Assembly: GCA_016584305.1 (NCBI GenBank)
Contig: JACEEZ010020423.1
Location: 318,501 to 382,500 of the forward strand
DNA length: 64,000 nt
Direction: 5' to 3'
Source: Chionoecetes opilio
Taxonomy: Eukaryota > Arthropoda > Malacostraca > Decapoda > Majidae
The translations under genes and the position numbers were made by a program. This document shows positions 46,305 to 59,417 of this stretch, in pieces (position 1 is the stretch's first letter; each line of letters opens with the position of its first letter). The notes below the pieces were generated by a model, which had not been told where the DNA came from, ran no database searches, and saw only the letters and a list, made by a program, of their open reading frames with translations.

Positions 46305-46840
46305 AGTGGTTGTGTGTATGTGTCTACCCACGGTCTTGCCCATACTACCTCCATGGTCTTGCCCATCCGTGCCGGACTCGCGATCGCCAGTTTTACCCTC
46401 CCGGAAGCCTATTCCCCAACTCTATGCGAGTATGTGGTTTCCGAGTGAAGACGCTCCGCTATAGCTCAGAAGCTAACTATAGAATTTTCTCGAAAATACC
46501 CTCATTGTGATTTCCACAAAAAGTTGCCTATATAACGACCAGTACCCTAACCTGACCGAATCGTAACCTAACGTAATCTGACCTGACGTGTTCAAGAGTA
46601 AACGCGACATACTGTTCCAGAAAACGGGAATATGCCTCCCGGAAAGAGCTTGGAGTTCCTAGTGACCGATCTTTTGAGTAATGCTAGGATCTGACACAAC
46701 CCATCCCATTGGTCAAGGGGGACAGTAACCGCCAACATTTGTCAGTGAAAAATCCTCGGGAGTGAGTGGGGATCAAACATGAGACCACAGAATTACTTGA
46801 CATGCGCTCCAGACGAATTAATTAACCACGCAGGTGGGTG
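46305..46840 (-). mobile_element. tRNA-derived SINE, second family, copy 2, split by a MITE
   Basis: Shares 'ggtcttgcccat', 'gcgatcgccagttttaccct' and 'gtcaagggggacagtaaccg' with the copy at 32790-33062. The tRNA-like head is more decayed. At 46408-46640 it is interrupted by an inverted copy of the ATATTCC MITE, with cctcccggaa on both sides as target duplication. Confidence 0.7.
46414..46632 (-). mobile_element. MITE with ATATTCC ends, copy 2 (nested)
   Basis: Runs from cctattccccaactctatgc to acgggaatatg, flanked by cctcccgga on both sides. The interrupted SINE can be rejoined by removing it and one flank. Confidence 0.7.
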
Positions 46841-46849
46841 TGTGTGTTG

Positions 46850-48190
46850 CATCTAGAATACTTTATTGCACGGCACACCTTGCATCCTAACCATGCTGGA
46901 AGGTCTAGGACAAAGGTCGGCAACCTAGAATTCGAGAAGAGCCAGTTTCTTCAAACTTAGCAGAAAAGCAGTGCTGATGCAGCTGCAGTGTAAATTATGA
47001 ATGGAAATTACGAACAAGTGTATGTTGATGAGTACAAGAATTTATCCCAATATTTTCCTACAGACCTAGGACCTAGACCACATATACTATTGTACTGCGG
47101 CTATCTATGTCAGTATTTTATTTCCATTTTTTTTTTTTTTTTTTTTTTTTAACGATAATCTGAATGTTTTTAAGTAGGTGGCAGGAGCCGCACAGGTAGG
47201 TCTCTTGAAAGAGCCGCAGGTTGCCGACCGCTGGTCTAGGGACATGGTGTTTAAAGTCGGCGAAAAGTTCAGCTTCCCAGATACTACGTAGTAACAATAA
47301 TGTCTGAAATGATGTGTAGAGACAGAAGTGGACAGAGCAAGGAACATCTGTGAGGTTGATGGATAAGAGCATACATGGACTTAAATACAAATTGGTACAT
47401 ACACACATGCACCAAAAAAAACTAGGAATGGTAAATGAATAATTAATGGATGCTCGAAACAAAAAAGCAAAAAATATAAATATAAACAAATAAATTGTTA
47501 TCTACAAATAGTGAATAGAGGACAGAGGTAGTAGATATTTGTTATCATATTAGATTTTGCCTTGAACAGGAGAATAGCCAGTTAGAGAAGAATAAAGAAA
47601 GACAACCTATTTTATCACTGCTCCACAAAAAAATAGTATTTAAGCAGGTGTCATGACAACAATATAAAAAATGTAACTCGTGTTTGTTTGGTTTTTGTTC
47701 TATTTGCTATGTATGTGTGGCTTTGAATATGTATATTTGTTTGTATATTTGGTATAGTTTGTGTGTGTGAAGACTACGAATCTGATGACCAACCGCTGAA
47801 CACAGGAATCAAAACACCAATAGCATCCCTGTGCGGCTCTATGAATATACTGCATATGTCTTTTTCCCAGTGCATTGTACGTGCATCTCAATCTTGTGTC
47901 TGTAACAGGCTTGTGTATTCACTCACTATGTACTCCGGGTCAATATACTCTATACATCTCTCTCATGATCATTTCCCGATGCAATGGTTAGCCTGTCCAC
48001 TCACTCTCCTCACTCATTATATGCTGCTTTGCTGCTCAAATATCATAGTGATCTTACTCATACTTTTAATGCCCAATAAGTGGTTACTCTATCCGCTCAA
48101 CATCCGAGGTCTGCAGGCGTTCCTCTATTTCTGAACATACCAATATGTACTTAAAATGTATACAAGCCTAATATTACTCTTTCCAATAGT
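46850..48190. other. No gene seen
   Basis: Contains a T run of about 22 bp at 47129 and unique A/T-rich sequence. The phrases 'ggtcggcaacctag' (46915) and 'caggttgccgacc' (47215) form an inverted pair about 310 bp apart, so 46910-47230 may be another small inverted-repeat element. Confidence 0.45.
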
Positions 48191-48197
48191 TCTTTTT

Positions 48198-48640
48198 TTT
48201 TCTTCGCTGGAGTCTATAGCGCCTGTAAGCGTTTATCTTCCTTCCTTGAGGGTTCAGGTGGTTGGCCCTTGTCCGTGGTGGCGCAGGCTGGATTTTTAAC
48301 CCCTTGAGACCCAGAACGTAATTTACATTGTAATTTGGGTACCATTAGACGCTTTTCAGTGAATATAAGCAATGTTATAATTTATAGATAACGACCTGTT
48401 TGGTATCCTTGTCGACTAATTAATTTGGTATATTCAGTTGCTTTTCGTAATTTTATGGCTCGAAAACATGCATTTTTTATATAGCAAAGGAAAGATCTGG
48501 GCGTGAAGGAGTTAAAGTGACACTTGTGATGATTTGAGCCTCACGCTGGGATTGCTGACCCCTGATGCCCTCCGCCGCACTCAGTCCAAGGTGAGGTGGA
48601 TGACAGCACTGTACGCATATACTATAATGTAGGATTGTAG
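48198..48640 (-). mobile_element. tRNA-derived SINE (first family) interrupted by a MITE
   Basis: Shares 'tatagcgcctgta', 'tggtggcgcaggctgga' and 'agtgac...cctgtgat'-like text with 16560-16700. The TTAA MITE (48296-48515) splits it between 'ggattt' and 'agtgacac'. Confidence 0.65.
48296..48515 (+). mobile_element. TTAA-flanked MITE, copy 7 (nested in SINE)
   Basis: TTAA at both borders. The undisturbed SINE at 16683 reads ggatattatagtgac where this one is interrupted, so the insertion went into a TTAA-like site. Confidence 0.85.
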
Positions 48641-48724
48641 GTACTATACTGTACACATTGTAATAAGAATGTTTGTACAGAACAGCAATATCCCCACACT
48701 ACTCAACGGTATATTTGGCCACCC

Positions 48725-48937
48725 TTAACCCCTTCACACCCAGATCTTTCCTTTGCTATAAAAAATTGAATGTTGTCGAGCCATAAAATCACGAAAAGTC
48801 ACTTAATATACCAAATTAGTTAGTGGACAAGGATATTAAACAGGTCATATCTATAAAATATTGCTTATATTCATTAGAAATCATCTAAAGGTGGTCAAAT
48901 TACAATGGAAATTACGTTCTGGGCCTCAAGGGGTTAA
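48725..48937 (-). mobile_element. TTAA-flanked MITE, copy 8
   Basis: Inverted relative to copy 7, only 210 bp away, complete with TTAA on both sides. Copies 7 and 8 form an inverted pair. Confidence 0.85.
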
Positions 48938-50269
48938 CGTGTTCAGTTCAATACTTCTTGCTATTACAATCACCACCGTCTCCTCTCTATCGCTTCAGAG
49001 ACATACATGTTGGGATGATTACATAGCTGTGAAAACAACAATTTGTATTCACAGGCAGGTTTGTTTGTATCTATGAAAGTATGTAACATGAACATTTGTA
49101 AGTAAATATGGGGGTGCTTGTTTTATCTGAGGCAATGCAGTTGTCTTCCTCACCTCACCACATTTACATAACCAAAGCACAGACAGGCGGGGACGGGTTG
49201 ATTTACGAAGAATTTAAAGAAGAAAATGATGATTAAGAGACAAAGAACAGACAAATTATTAACATGATTGATGGATTAAGGAAGGATTTAAAGAAGAAAA
49301 AGAAGAAAATTATTAAGTGATGAAAATGTAAAGGCCAGCAGCACACCCTTCACACTATGCATGCCACAACCAGGCCGGCATAGCAGACCAACAGATAGCG
49401 CAACACTGACACCAAGAATACATAGCTACTCAAAGGTGTTCATTATACCTTAATGATGAGCGTAGAAAGGTATAACAAATAAATATTAATGTGTCATGAC
49501 TCGAGATCCTACTTATGTTACACTGTTGCTTCAAACCGAGCCTCATAAGCAGGTCCGTACAGCCCTGCTTGCTTCAAGTCCACACACACACAATCAGGTT
49601 AGTCATCAGTCACACTATTTATAGCCATTATCTGGGAACACAAGGCAGACTGTTGATATGTTACCACCACGCACCTCACCCCCCCCCACCCCACATACAC
49701 ATTGGTGGTATCCCTAAGACAATGTAGTACGTGTGCTGATGTTCAATATTAATTTTTGTTTAAATAACAGCGAGAAAAAAAAATCATATTCTTCTGGTTA
49801 GCATCCCTTCCTACATAAATTCGCAATGTACAAATAAAATAAAAAAATATTATTCGCGTTATTCAACGACAGGTATTTACTACACTAGTCAAGCAACGTA
49901 CTTGAGTCATTTCCTGTATGTCTCTGATCTCAAACTCACTTAAAAAAAGTATTTGCCTTTAGCAGAATCTCAAACATTACTTTTTCCCCAAATGTACAAT
50001 GGTCAGGTTAGGTAGACATCGTGCAAGGCTGTGGTTAGCATGTCAGGTTCAGTCCAATGTCATCCGATGAGTTAGGTCTGAGCCATGCCATGTGGCGACC
50101 TAGGGCGTAGCACTGTCCCCCCTGCATGTAGGTATGGACAGCTTGATGCATTCATTACAGCAGGGTTCATGGCACTTTTTGGATACACTAAAAAACCCAA
50201 CCTAGCCACAACCTAGCACTCGAACCCTAACCATACGAATGTCGTTCATTGAATCTATCCCTATTTAGC

Positions 50270-51370
50270 AGCTCCATAGATGCAAGTTTTACCAAATGAC
50301 TGGGGTAAGAGATCAAGATTACTGGGCCGAAAAACGGTACAATTTCGGTATTGGGCAATACTATTTTTGCACACAACACTATTGTTTTCTGATAAGTTTA
50401 AATGTGTTTTAAATTAAACTGACACTCGTTTGGGGTGGAAATAAATATATTTTTTATACTGCGTGTGCCTGTTTAAAAAACTAGTTATTTCTGCCAGAAA
50501 CGGTTAGGTTTTATCAGATTAGGTTAGGTTAGACGTGGGGGCTTGATTCAGTAACATATGATATTTAGATTTTTTCTTCAATACTATGACAATGTGAAGT
50601 GGAGCGGAATGTTTGCAGGACGGGGCAGCCACAACTGAAAACAAACATTGATTTATGCCAAAAACGAGTGCCAGATTCATTCAAAACATCAAAACTATTC
50701 AGGAAAATAGTTTCGTCCTCGAAATCAGTGGTTCCCAATAACGAAAATTTACCCAAAAAAACTAAGAACCAGAATAACTAGGGCCACAAAACCTTTAGGC
50801 CGGAGTGACCTGTTATACTAAACATCTATGCATCATGGTGTGCTTCAGCCCAAACACGGCATAAATTAACCACACAACACACCCTGCTGGTACATGGGTG
50901 CTCTCGTCTGCCGAAATTCTCGTCCCGACTCAAACCAAGAACTCTCGCCGACAGTTCCACTTGTAACAGATGAAAAGGAAGAATAAAGGGTATTTCATCA
51001 TTGAACACCACATTTTTCGAAGACATTACTATTTTCTACTTAGTTTTGATGTGATTAAAATAAATTTAGCTCTTGTTTTTGACGGAAATTAACAAATCTT
51101 CTTATACTGCCCGACCTTCCCCCACAAGTTTATAAAATAAGAAATTTCTGCCAGTAAAGGTTAGGTTTTAGGTATGTAGAATCACAGGTAAAAGAATATA
51201 ATAAGAAATTTCTGCCAGTAAAGGTTAGGTTAGGTATGTAGAATCACAGGTAAAAGCTAATTCGATAATATATTTAGTACTGTAATATCAAGATCAAAGA
51301 ACTCGAACTGTCGTAGAAAAAATAGGAACACTCGACGACGTGAAAAGTTGATACTCTCGCCGACAGGGAC
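50270..51370. other. Old dispersed repeat sequence
   Basis: Phrases 'ttctgccagaaacggttagg', 'acgagtgccagattcat' and 'tttcggtattgggcaat' recur near 11890 and 12670-12770. 'gaaatttctgccagtaaagg' occurs twice (51145, 51210) as a direct repeat of about 65 bp. No gene. Confidence 0.5.
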
Positions 51371-51448
51371 GAGATCCGGTAGACGAGGGTACCACAACCC
51401 CCTTGCTACATACACCCCAACCACCACCATATTTCACTGGGGTATGTC

Positions 51449-51621
51449 AGTTCGTACACAAGTTGTTTCGTACACCAAAAAGTTGTTTCGTAGTCTATAT
51501 GAAACCATAATCGTTTCGTACACTCAGCCCAGAGTTGAACTTCACTACTAGAGTTGCGAATCGACAGCAGGTACGTACGAAAAAACTCAAATCAGTGTAC
51601 GAAACAACTTGTGTACGAAAC
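51449..51621. mobile_element. MITE with GTTTCGTAC ends, copy 1
   Basis: Inverted ends agttcgtacacaagttgttt and its complement ending ttgtgtacgaaact. The interior 'tagtctatatgaaac' and 'cagagttgaac' match the copy at 52243. The outer right border runs into ccctgta, so a TA duplication is possible. Confidence 0.75.
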
Positions 51622-51760
51622 TCCCTGTAACCATTTCACTATCACACCATACCAGCACCTCACTATAACCAGGTGGTGCATACATATCTAAGCACATTAC
51701 ACAGTATCAGTTTAAACGTTCAATAGCACGGAATAACTACTAACAAAACCATGAGTATAT

Positions 51761-52229
51761 TTTTACACTAGGGCCAGAATTCTCTACACAATTCGGAGTA
51801 CGGTATGGTTTCTGTTTCCCTTAATGGATTCTAAGAAGCTTTCTGAGTTTCCGTCGCAAGTCACTACTTTCAGAGATATAATGTTTTAAATAGGAAGGAG
51901 TGTGTATAGGACATATGATAATAAACTAACCTAATCCCACCTTTAGACTCACTAACCTAAACCCCACGTTTAAGCCTCCTAACTAAAGCCAAATCCTCAT
52001 TAAAAATTGTCCGCAGTAAGGGAAAATCCGAGGCAAAACAGGTCACAAGAGGAAGAAGAGTGAAGCGCACGTAAACACTTGTCTCGCCTTCCTGTAGACA
52101 ACATTTCATATCTCCAAAAGTAATGATTTGCGACGGAAGCTCAGAGATAATGTTTCCTAGAATCCAATAATGTACTACTCAGAAACCATACTCCCAATTG
52201 TGTATTATAATTCTGGTCCTAGTGTAAAA
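51761..52229. mobile_element. Foldback element, arms about 140 bp
   Basis: Ends ttttacactagggccagaat and, inverted, ttttacactaggaccagaat. Arms also share 'tggtttctg' and 'cttccgtcgcaa'-type text. It sits exactly between the two GTTTCGTAC MITEs. Confidence 0.75.
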
Positions 52230-52242
52230 TAAAGGGTGCAGT

Positions 52243-52416
52243 CAATTCGTACACTGAAAAGTTGTTTCGTAGTCTATATGAAACTATAGTCGTTTCGTAC
52301 TCTCAGCTCAGAGTTGAACCTGATTACTAGAGTTACGATTCGACACCAGGCATGTACGAAAAAACTCAAAATCCGGGTACGAAACAACTAACAAAGCCTG
52401 GGTGGGTACGAAACAC
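52243..52416. mobile_element. MITE with GTTTCGTAC ends, copy 2
   Basis: Same order as copy 1, about 80 percent alike by eye, with ends caattcgtacac and gtacgaaacaccctg followed by ta. Confidence 0.72.
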
Positions 52417-53017
52417 CCTGTAACCTCAAATAATACCAAACCATGTAAAAAATATTTTAAAAAACACCGCGTCACCTAATTTACGACCATTACTAAATCA
52501 CACGCACGCACACACACTCACACAAACAAAACACAACACAGCCACCCTAATTAAAGCCCCCACAGCCTGGCCCGCACGGCTATCGTAAATAAGGTCATCT
52601 GTAACCATATCTAAACAGCTGATCCGTCCGCCACCACCACTACCATCGCCAACACACCTATCAAACCCGCCATACTCATAAAATAACAAGTACCCACACA
52701 TGTATCGAGGCCCCGTGAGGCATGCGGATGTAATTTTTATCATTTATTTAGGTGAGGAGGGTAAGGGGCGCCGCGAATGGTCAATGACTCCATTTTCTGC
52801 CAGAATGGAACGCACCGCCCTCTGTCCCACCCAACATGAACTATTGCTCACCTACTCCTTAGGCCTCATATTCCTTCCCGACGCCACATTCCCCGGCAAC
52901 AGCGGCCCTGAGCGTACCGTACGGGAGGGAGAGACGCCCCTTGAACGCATAAAACGCACGACAACCAACTCGGGGAGGTGGAAATGAGGAAAATGTAGAT
53001 AATATGGAAGGTTGATG

Positions 53018-53345
53018 AACAATGGCCGTCTGATGCTTCCCATTATTCAAACATTCCACCTTTACACATGACACAGGCTATCACTGACCTCCTGGATCTG
53101 ACGCCCACATGACCCCGACCCTAGCCACGCACACACGTCCTCCTCAATACCACCCAGCATCCTGTAGCCACAAATGGAGGTGTTGGACAATGGCCGTCTT
53201 ACGCTACCCACCATTGAAACATCCATTATTTTTTTTCTGGGCCTCACACATGACACAGGATAGCACTGACCTCCTTGAACTGACACTTACATGACCCTAA
53301 CCCTGGTAGTACACACACACCGTCCCAGCCACCACCGGGCATCCA
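53018..53345. repeat. Tandem duplication, unit about 165 bp
   Basis: Two units share 'acaatggccgtct', 'acacatgacacagg' and 'gacctcc...tgacg/ac'. The second unit begins near 53187. No coding function seen. Confidence 0.75.
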
Positions 53346-53574
53346 TTGCGGTCACAACACACAAAAAGAAGGTTGAGGTAGAGTACACAAGAGTGGGAGC
53401 AGCATAACTCACCTCCAAAAGGCTTGTTTCACCGGCTGTTAGGGGGGCAATAACCATGTAGGCAACATTTCACATCACAACACTTTGGTTTACACTCCAC
53501 AAATTCGATGGTAAGACGGTATGTGAGGTGAAAAAACGTGTAATTATGACCCAGTGTTAACAAGACGCGCCAGG

Positions 53575-53660
53575 ACAGCCTCGCCGCCGCTCACTGAACC
53601 TCCTCCGCCGCGCCGAGTAGTTCCCGCCGCCCACCGCCCACTACGCCCTCATTACGCCCT
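53575..53660. promoter_or_regulatory. CpG-rich segment, candidate promoter
   Basis: A compact block of CGCC/GCCG sequence (cctcctccgccgcgccgagt) in otherwise A/T-rich DNA between the two genes. It could hold the unseen Nipped-B first exon; no TATA, splice or transcript evidence supports this. Confidence 0.25.
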
Positions 53661-55825
53661 TTATCCCCCATACACATCACACTTATCACTTATTTCAATC
53701 ATATACTAGAGTTTTATTACTGTTTACATGTGTTTAAATCGTTAATTCTGGCAGAGCGCAACAATACATGGTGTAAATACTGCAGGTCACTTTTACCTCC
53801 TGCCATCCCGTCCACTTATTTTTCATTATTTTTGCAACTTCTACGCAGTTTCCAGTACAATCCTGTGTCGTGACGTTAGATTATCATGTGCTTCAACTAA
53901 CCATAGCAATAGAATTCCAACTACTGGCTTGTATTTAGCAATAATTGAGAAAATATATTTGGTACAAAGAAAATGCCGTACAAAACCATTCTCTTTTATG
54001 ATTGAGGGGTAACGCAAATATAGCAAGAACACTTCTCAGATCACTTATAACAACACGTTTCTTGATGAATATGAAATTTTGTTATCTTAAACTAATTGAA
54101 AAAGTCAATGTTGTCTTTTCTGCAATATTGGTTGAGTTTTATGTCATTACAATTACAACGTAGCTTGGTTGTTACGATCTTCATAATCAGAAACCTGTCA
54201 TTATGTATCGTACGTTACACTCAGTTTACAAGAATCTAATATGTTACCGTGATATTTACTTATTACTCTTATCTAAAAGATTTCCCAAATATTGACTGAA
54301 TGCTTCAATATTCACCAAATATACTTCCATTTATTAAAAAGTATTGCGAAACTTTTACACCTTTGATTCACAACAAAATAATAGTAATGGCTGTAGATTA
54401 TAAAAGTTTACAACAACTTAATTATCTTGCACATCAATTGCTTGTATGAATTGAAAGGAGGGAAAGTGATCTGTGTGAGCCAGAACATGACAACTTACAT
54501 TAGGAAGCTGCGTTATTTTGTCGCTTGTGGATAATGTTGTCGCCTCTGGATATTTTCATGAATAAACGAATTGTTAGTTAGTTTTTTAATGGATCAGTAG
54601 CCTATGCCAATAAATGTGGGTATAAGTTAATGGATCAGACGGGTAATAAACGAGAGGAATAACTATGATATTAATTTTAATCTTAACAAGTGTAATGAAT
54701 TATAAGTAGTACTGTACGTTCCACTTATATTCCAGTAACTATCAATGCATGTGTATAAGAGAAAAATGCCCTTTATAAGAATCTTTAACAAGCGACTCAA
54801 GACTACAGATAAAGGAAATATGATAGAAGCAATTAATGATATGCTATTTGATGAATAATGGCCGGGACGTTATATAGAAAGACCTGATATATATACCTAC
54901 GTATTATATAGAATAATAAGCCCACAAAATAATTCTATGTCAGCCCTTAAGAAGAAGAGTATCTAATTTACAACCTATGGTTTCCAAATAACAACATTTA
55001 ATAAAGAAGAAAAAACGCATTCCATCCCTGGAGGTATTTTTGAAACTTTTCCTTCAACAACTTTATCATGAACTTGTCCTATGACAGTGTTCCTTTCAAA
55101 GTCATTTAGGATTTAATTTTCTTGCTATTGAATATTATATATGTTATGTGATGATCACTTACTTTTTTGCCATCAGCTGTGAGCATTAACTTACCGTAAG
55201 GATTACTAGGTACCTAAATTGCGGCAAACCGTGATAACTAAAGAAATGTTATATGCACCTTTAACATATTATATATATATACATTATAAGGTTAAGTGCC
55301 TACTTACGTGTAAGCTTGCGTGTACATTGCTGTCCTGCTTCCTTCAGAAATTAGGTAACAATATCGGTGGTGATGATGAGCAAAGTGGTCCAGCCTCGTC
55401 TGTGGCTCTGTGCAAGTTGTCACGCTAGCTATGGCACTTGTGTCACGCTGCCTTGTGCTGCGCGTCACAAGGGATGATGCCCGTAGTCTGTACTGGCACC
55501 ACTTGCGTATTAGACCACTTTCCACTAATAATAAAGGAGACAATAATTATTTCACTTATATTACAATGTTGTGGACTTATGATTAGCAGTATAATTGATC
55601 GAGGTACGAGTATATAGTCTTTAATTGCTTCAAACACATTGCCGATCAAAGTTTCAATGTCACTATATGTGCTACCACTGCATGTATATAATGGACTCCA
55701 TACAAAAGAAAAACGGAAACTTTTATTAATTGTGTCCAGAATAACATTGAGATAGTCAGCACAAACATTGCGATCCATCCCTAATGCGTGTGCTTTATAT
55801 CCTACGGTAGCTGCCCCTGCCCTAC
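53661..55825. other. A/T-rich intergenic or intronic DNA, no gene
   Basis: No repeats of the known families, no splice-bordered frame and no similarity recognised. Confidence 0.5.
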
Positions 55826-55827
55826 CT

Positions 55828-56100
55828 ACATAAGAAGAACATAAGAAAATAAGTAAGCTGCAAGAGGCCGTGAGACCTACACGTGGTAGTTCCTGTTACG
55901 TAACACTACCTACATGATGATTACATCCACCTTTCATCCCCATCCATCAAATTATTTAGCCTCCTTTTAAAACTCCCTAATGACTCCGCACTATAACTAC
56001 CTACCTGTCTACTGAGTCCATTCCAATCATTTACCACCCTATTTGTGAACCAGTTTTTCTCTATTTGCCCTCTTATATGTCCCTTGGCCCTGCTCTCATC
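55828..56100 (-). mobile_element. LINE 3' end, copy g
   Basis: Starts at the cataagaagaacataagaaa tail and runs to 'tgaaccagtttttctctatt', with a small direct duplication 'ctacatgatgattacatcc'. Confidence 0.85.
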
Positions 56101-56394
56101 CTCTTCTCTTATTTCATAACTTAAATAATAAGTGGCGGTCTAATCTACTATGCTCCTATGGTTACAACTACTACTGGTAATTCAAGCCTCTTCCATTTAA
56201 TTTGACAAGCCTCATGAATCCTTTCCCCGACTTAAATTCCTACGTTAATTATTTGGTTTCTCTTTTGGAACTTCTTGCTGCAATATATTCCCTAATTTTG
56301 TTTCCACACAATGTATAAATAATTAAATGAATAAATAAACAAACATTCATGTAAACATATATCATAAGACACAAACAGGTACCCAGGCTCAATA

Positions 56395-56645
56395 AGAACA
56401 TAAGAAGAACATTAGAAAATAAGGAAACTACAAGAGGCCGTGAGACCTACACGAGGTAGTTCCTACTACCTACATCCACCTTTCATCCCCATTCATGAAT
56501 TTAACCAGCCTCCTTTTAAAGCTCCCTAAAGACTCCGCACTTACTACCTGTCTACTACGTCCATTCCAATTATTTACCACCCTATTTGTGAACCAGTTTT
56601 TTCCCTATTTCTTTTTTAAATCTACGCTTTTCCAGTTTTCAATCT
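56395..56645 (-). mobile_element. LINE 3' end, copy h
   Basis: From 'aataagaacataagaagaac' to 'ctacgcttttccagttttca'. Minus orientation, 5'-truncated near copy g's breakpoint. Confidence 0.85.
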
Positions 56646-56856
56646 TGCAGAATCAAACCATATCACACAAGACTTAATATAGGAACTAGCACGTATAGGT
56701 CTACCATGGCTTCTTAATTGTAGGCTTGTATAGCTGCCTTATGTTGTTATGAGTGTAGCCTATTTGGACATTAGAAATATTACAGACACATGATACCAAG
56801 TTCCCGTCACTGAAAAATCCATAACCATTAACTCCTTGGTTATTTTATTAATTTAA

Positions 56857-57070
56857 ATAACCCCTTGAAACCCAGAACGTAATCTCCATTGTAATTTGGC
56901 CGTACCATTAGACAATTTTTAGTGAATATAAGCAATGTTTTATAGATATGACCTGCTTAGTATCCTTGTCGACTAACTAATTTGGTATATTCAGTTACTT
57001 TTCGTAATTTTATGGCTCGGCAACATACATTTTTTTTTATAGCAAAGGAAAGATCTGGGTGTGAAAAGGA
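56857..57070 (+). mobile_element. MITE of the TTAA family, copy 9 (diverged ends)
   Basis: Interior well kept (tatagatatgacctgcttag, ggaaagatctgggtgtgaaa), but the flanks read ATAA and AAAGGA, so both borders have mutated. Confidence 0.75.
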
Positions 57071-57373
57071 TATCTGCCTATCAATATCCCACACCTTTAG
57101 CAATAGTGCTCATAACACCGCCACGAGTACCAGGTGTTATTAACATTTCACAAGGCTTATGAATAATTACTTTCACTCCACTTGTTGATAAAAAAAAAAA
57201 TTGAGGTTAAAACTGAAGAATCTAATGATATATCGACCTAATTCACTATAAGCTTAAGTCTGGCACATTCCCCTTTTTTTTGGGCATTGAATCAATCAAT
57301 CACTATAAGCTTATTCAATATAGTAGCTACTGTGATTCATGTCCATTAATTTATACTCCTTCACTGGGATTGT

Positions 57374-57589
<216 letters not shown>

Positions 57590-58077
57590 CCTTTTTCCAC
57601 ACTATAGTTCATACCATTGTCCTCTTATCCCTTTCAAGTTTCCCAATCTTTTTATATATAGCCGCCATCTCACCTATAGCATCTGCTGAACTTGTGTGTA
57701 CCTTCTCTTTCTCCTCATTCTTTCAAGGTGAACATACCACTTTAGGGAACTGCGTTACATTTCCTCCACCATCCATGTTATAGTGGCAGCATGGTGGCCA
57801 ATAATATAAGTTCTCCTTTTGGTATCATTAACAATACCTCACTTTCCTCCTTCCTACATATCACCCGTTCCATGTCAGACCACATCTTTATTCTATTATG
57901 TTCTGTGCCACAAAACTGATCCATACCTATACAGCCTCCTTCACTTCCATTCCTGCAGCTTTCCTTGTGTTCCTATGAAGTTACTGATCCTCACTAGTCG
58001 TCTCCACTCAAACCATCTCCCATGCGGTATTTCCCCCTCTTCTTCAGCGGGCCTTGTCTCCTTCATCTGTCCACATT

Positions 58078-58460
58078 CATAAGAACATAAGAACATAAGA
58101 AAGTAAGGAAGCTACAAGAGGCCGTGAGACCTACACGAGGTAGTTCCTGTTACCTAACTCTACCTATATCCACCTCTCTTCCCCATCCATGAATTTATCC
58201 AGACTCCTTTTAAAGACCCCAATAGACTCCGCATTGATCACCTGATGATTTAGTCCATTCCAATCATTCACCACCCTATTTGTGAACCAGTTTCTCCCAA
58301 TTTCCTTTTTAAATCTACGCTTTTCCAGCTTGAATCCGTTACTTCTCGTTCTACCCTGCTTACTAACCTGAACAACTTTTCCTACATCGCCTATATTGTA
58401 TCCCTTTATCCACTTAAAAACTTCTATCAGGTGATAGTCTACTATTCTTCTTCGGCTCTG
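58078..58460 (-). pseudogene. LINE 3' end, copy i (longest minus copy)
   Basis: The minus frame preserves NGFKLEKRRFKKEIGRNWFT, then VFKRSLDKFMDGEERW-type codons, and extends to 'gcccacatactgttcatccc'. It gives the best view of the family: a CR1/jockey-type reverse transcriptase C terminus ending just before the 'cttatgtt' tail. Confidence 0.8.
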
Positions 58461-59405
58461 CCCACATACTGTTCATCCCATACAGCTTCCATCACTCTTC
58501 CATTTTAATCACACCTTTAGCAGCATCCTCTTACCTCTTCTCTACAATGCAATCACTCGTCATTCCAAATCAGAAATCATGCATGTCACACCCATCGCCG
58601 CCCAACACTACATGCATCCTTTCTTTTCATTTTTTACAAGCTTCTTCCTTTACTTACCTTAGCACATACACTAAATGTTTGCTCCGATAAGTGCTTCCTT
58701 ATATCAATCATGTGTTATCTTTTAAGATTTCCTGTGTATGTGTTTCAGACTTGCTGTAGGATGCTGTCTATGAGGTTGTAATGAGACCATTTCCCTACAG
58801 TACTGCCTGACGGAGTGTTACAAACAGGGAAAACAATAAGTTCCTCCTACGTTTTCCCCCTGCTTACAGAGATTATGGTGCTTCAACATATCAAAATCAC
58901 CTCCTATCTCTCTCCCCTCCGACCATATTCACGCTGCACAATACAAATACTACTAAGTTTCCCTGCATACTTTCTCCCAAATACTTACCTAATAGTTTCT
59001 CTAAAGATAAATGTCCTCAGAATATGAACTTCACTATGAATCATGTCAATGGGATGAACACTTATCAAATGTGAAGTGAAATAATACATCAATAATGTTA
59101 TCTTGCATTGTCAGTCATTTTGCATTATGATTGTATTCTCAAGGGTGTGGAAGTGTGGGTGCTTTGAGAAGCACACCTATACGACTTGTACAGGTATCCT
59201 TGAGGTATATACGACACCCTCCCATTATAAAAGAACCGATAACCTAAGAATAAGAACAAGAAGTCATGCCTTTTCTCAATTCATAAATGCAGCATTCGCC
59301 TTGTCTTTTGCCAGTAATTTCCTAACTCTCCTCCTCCTATTACATAGTGATGAATGAGTTTCTGGGAAAGAACGAATGACCTTCAGAACAAGATTTGATG
59401 CCCAG
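58461..59405. other. No gene seen downstream of GPATCH1-like gene
   Basis: A/T-rich unique sequence with only short frames. Confidence 0.5.
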
Positions 59406-59411
59406 GGAGGC

Positions 59412-59417
59412 TTTATT
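59412..59417 (-). terminator. Candidate polyadenylation signal of the GPATCH1-like gene
   Basis: The minus strand reads AATAAA about 236 nt after the TGA, the first canonical hexamer downstream in that direction. This would give a 3' UTR of roughly 250-260 nt. Confidence 0.5.

Noticed and set aside
52700..52987. 95-codon plus frame in a CpG-rich stretch
   Set aside because: No domain or repeat recognised, and no splice or promoter signal decides for it.
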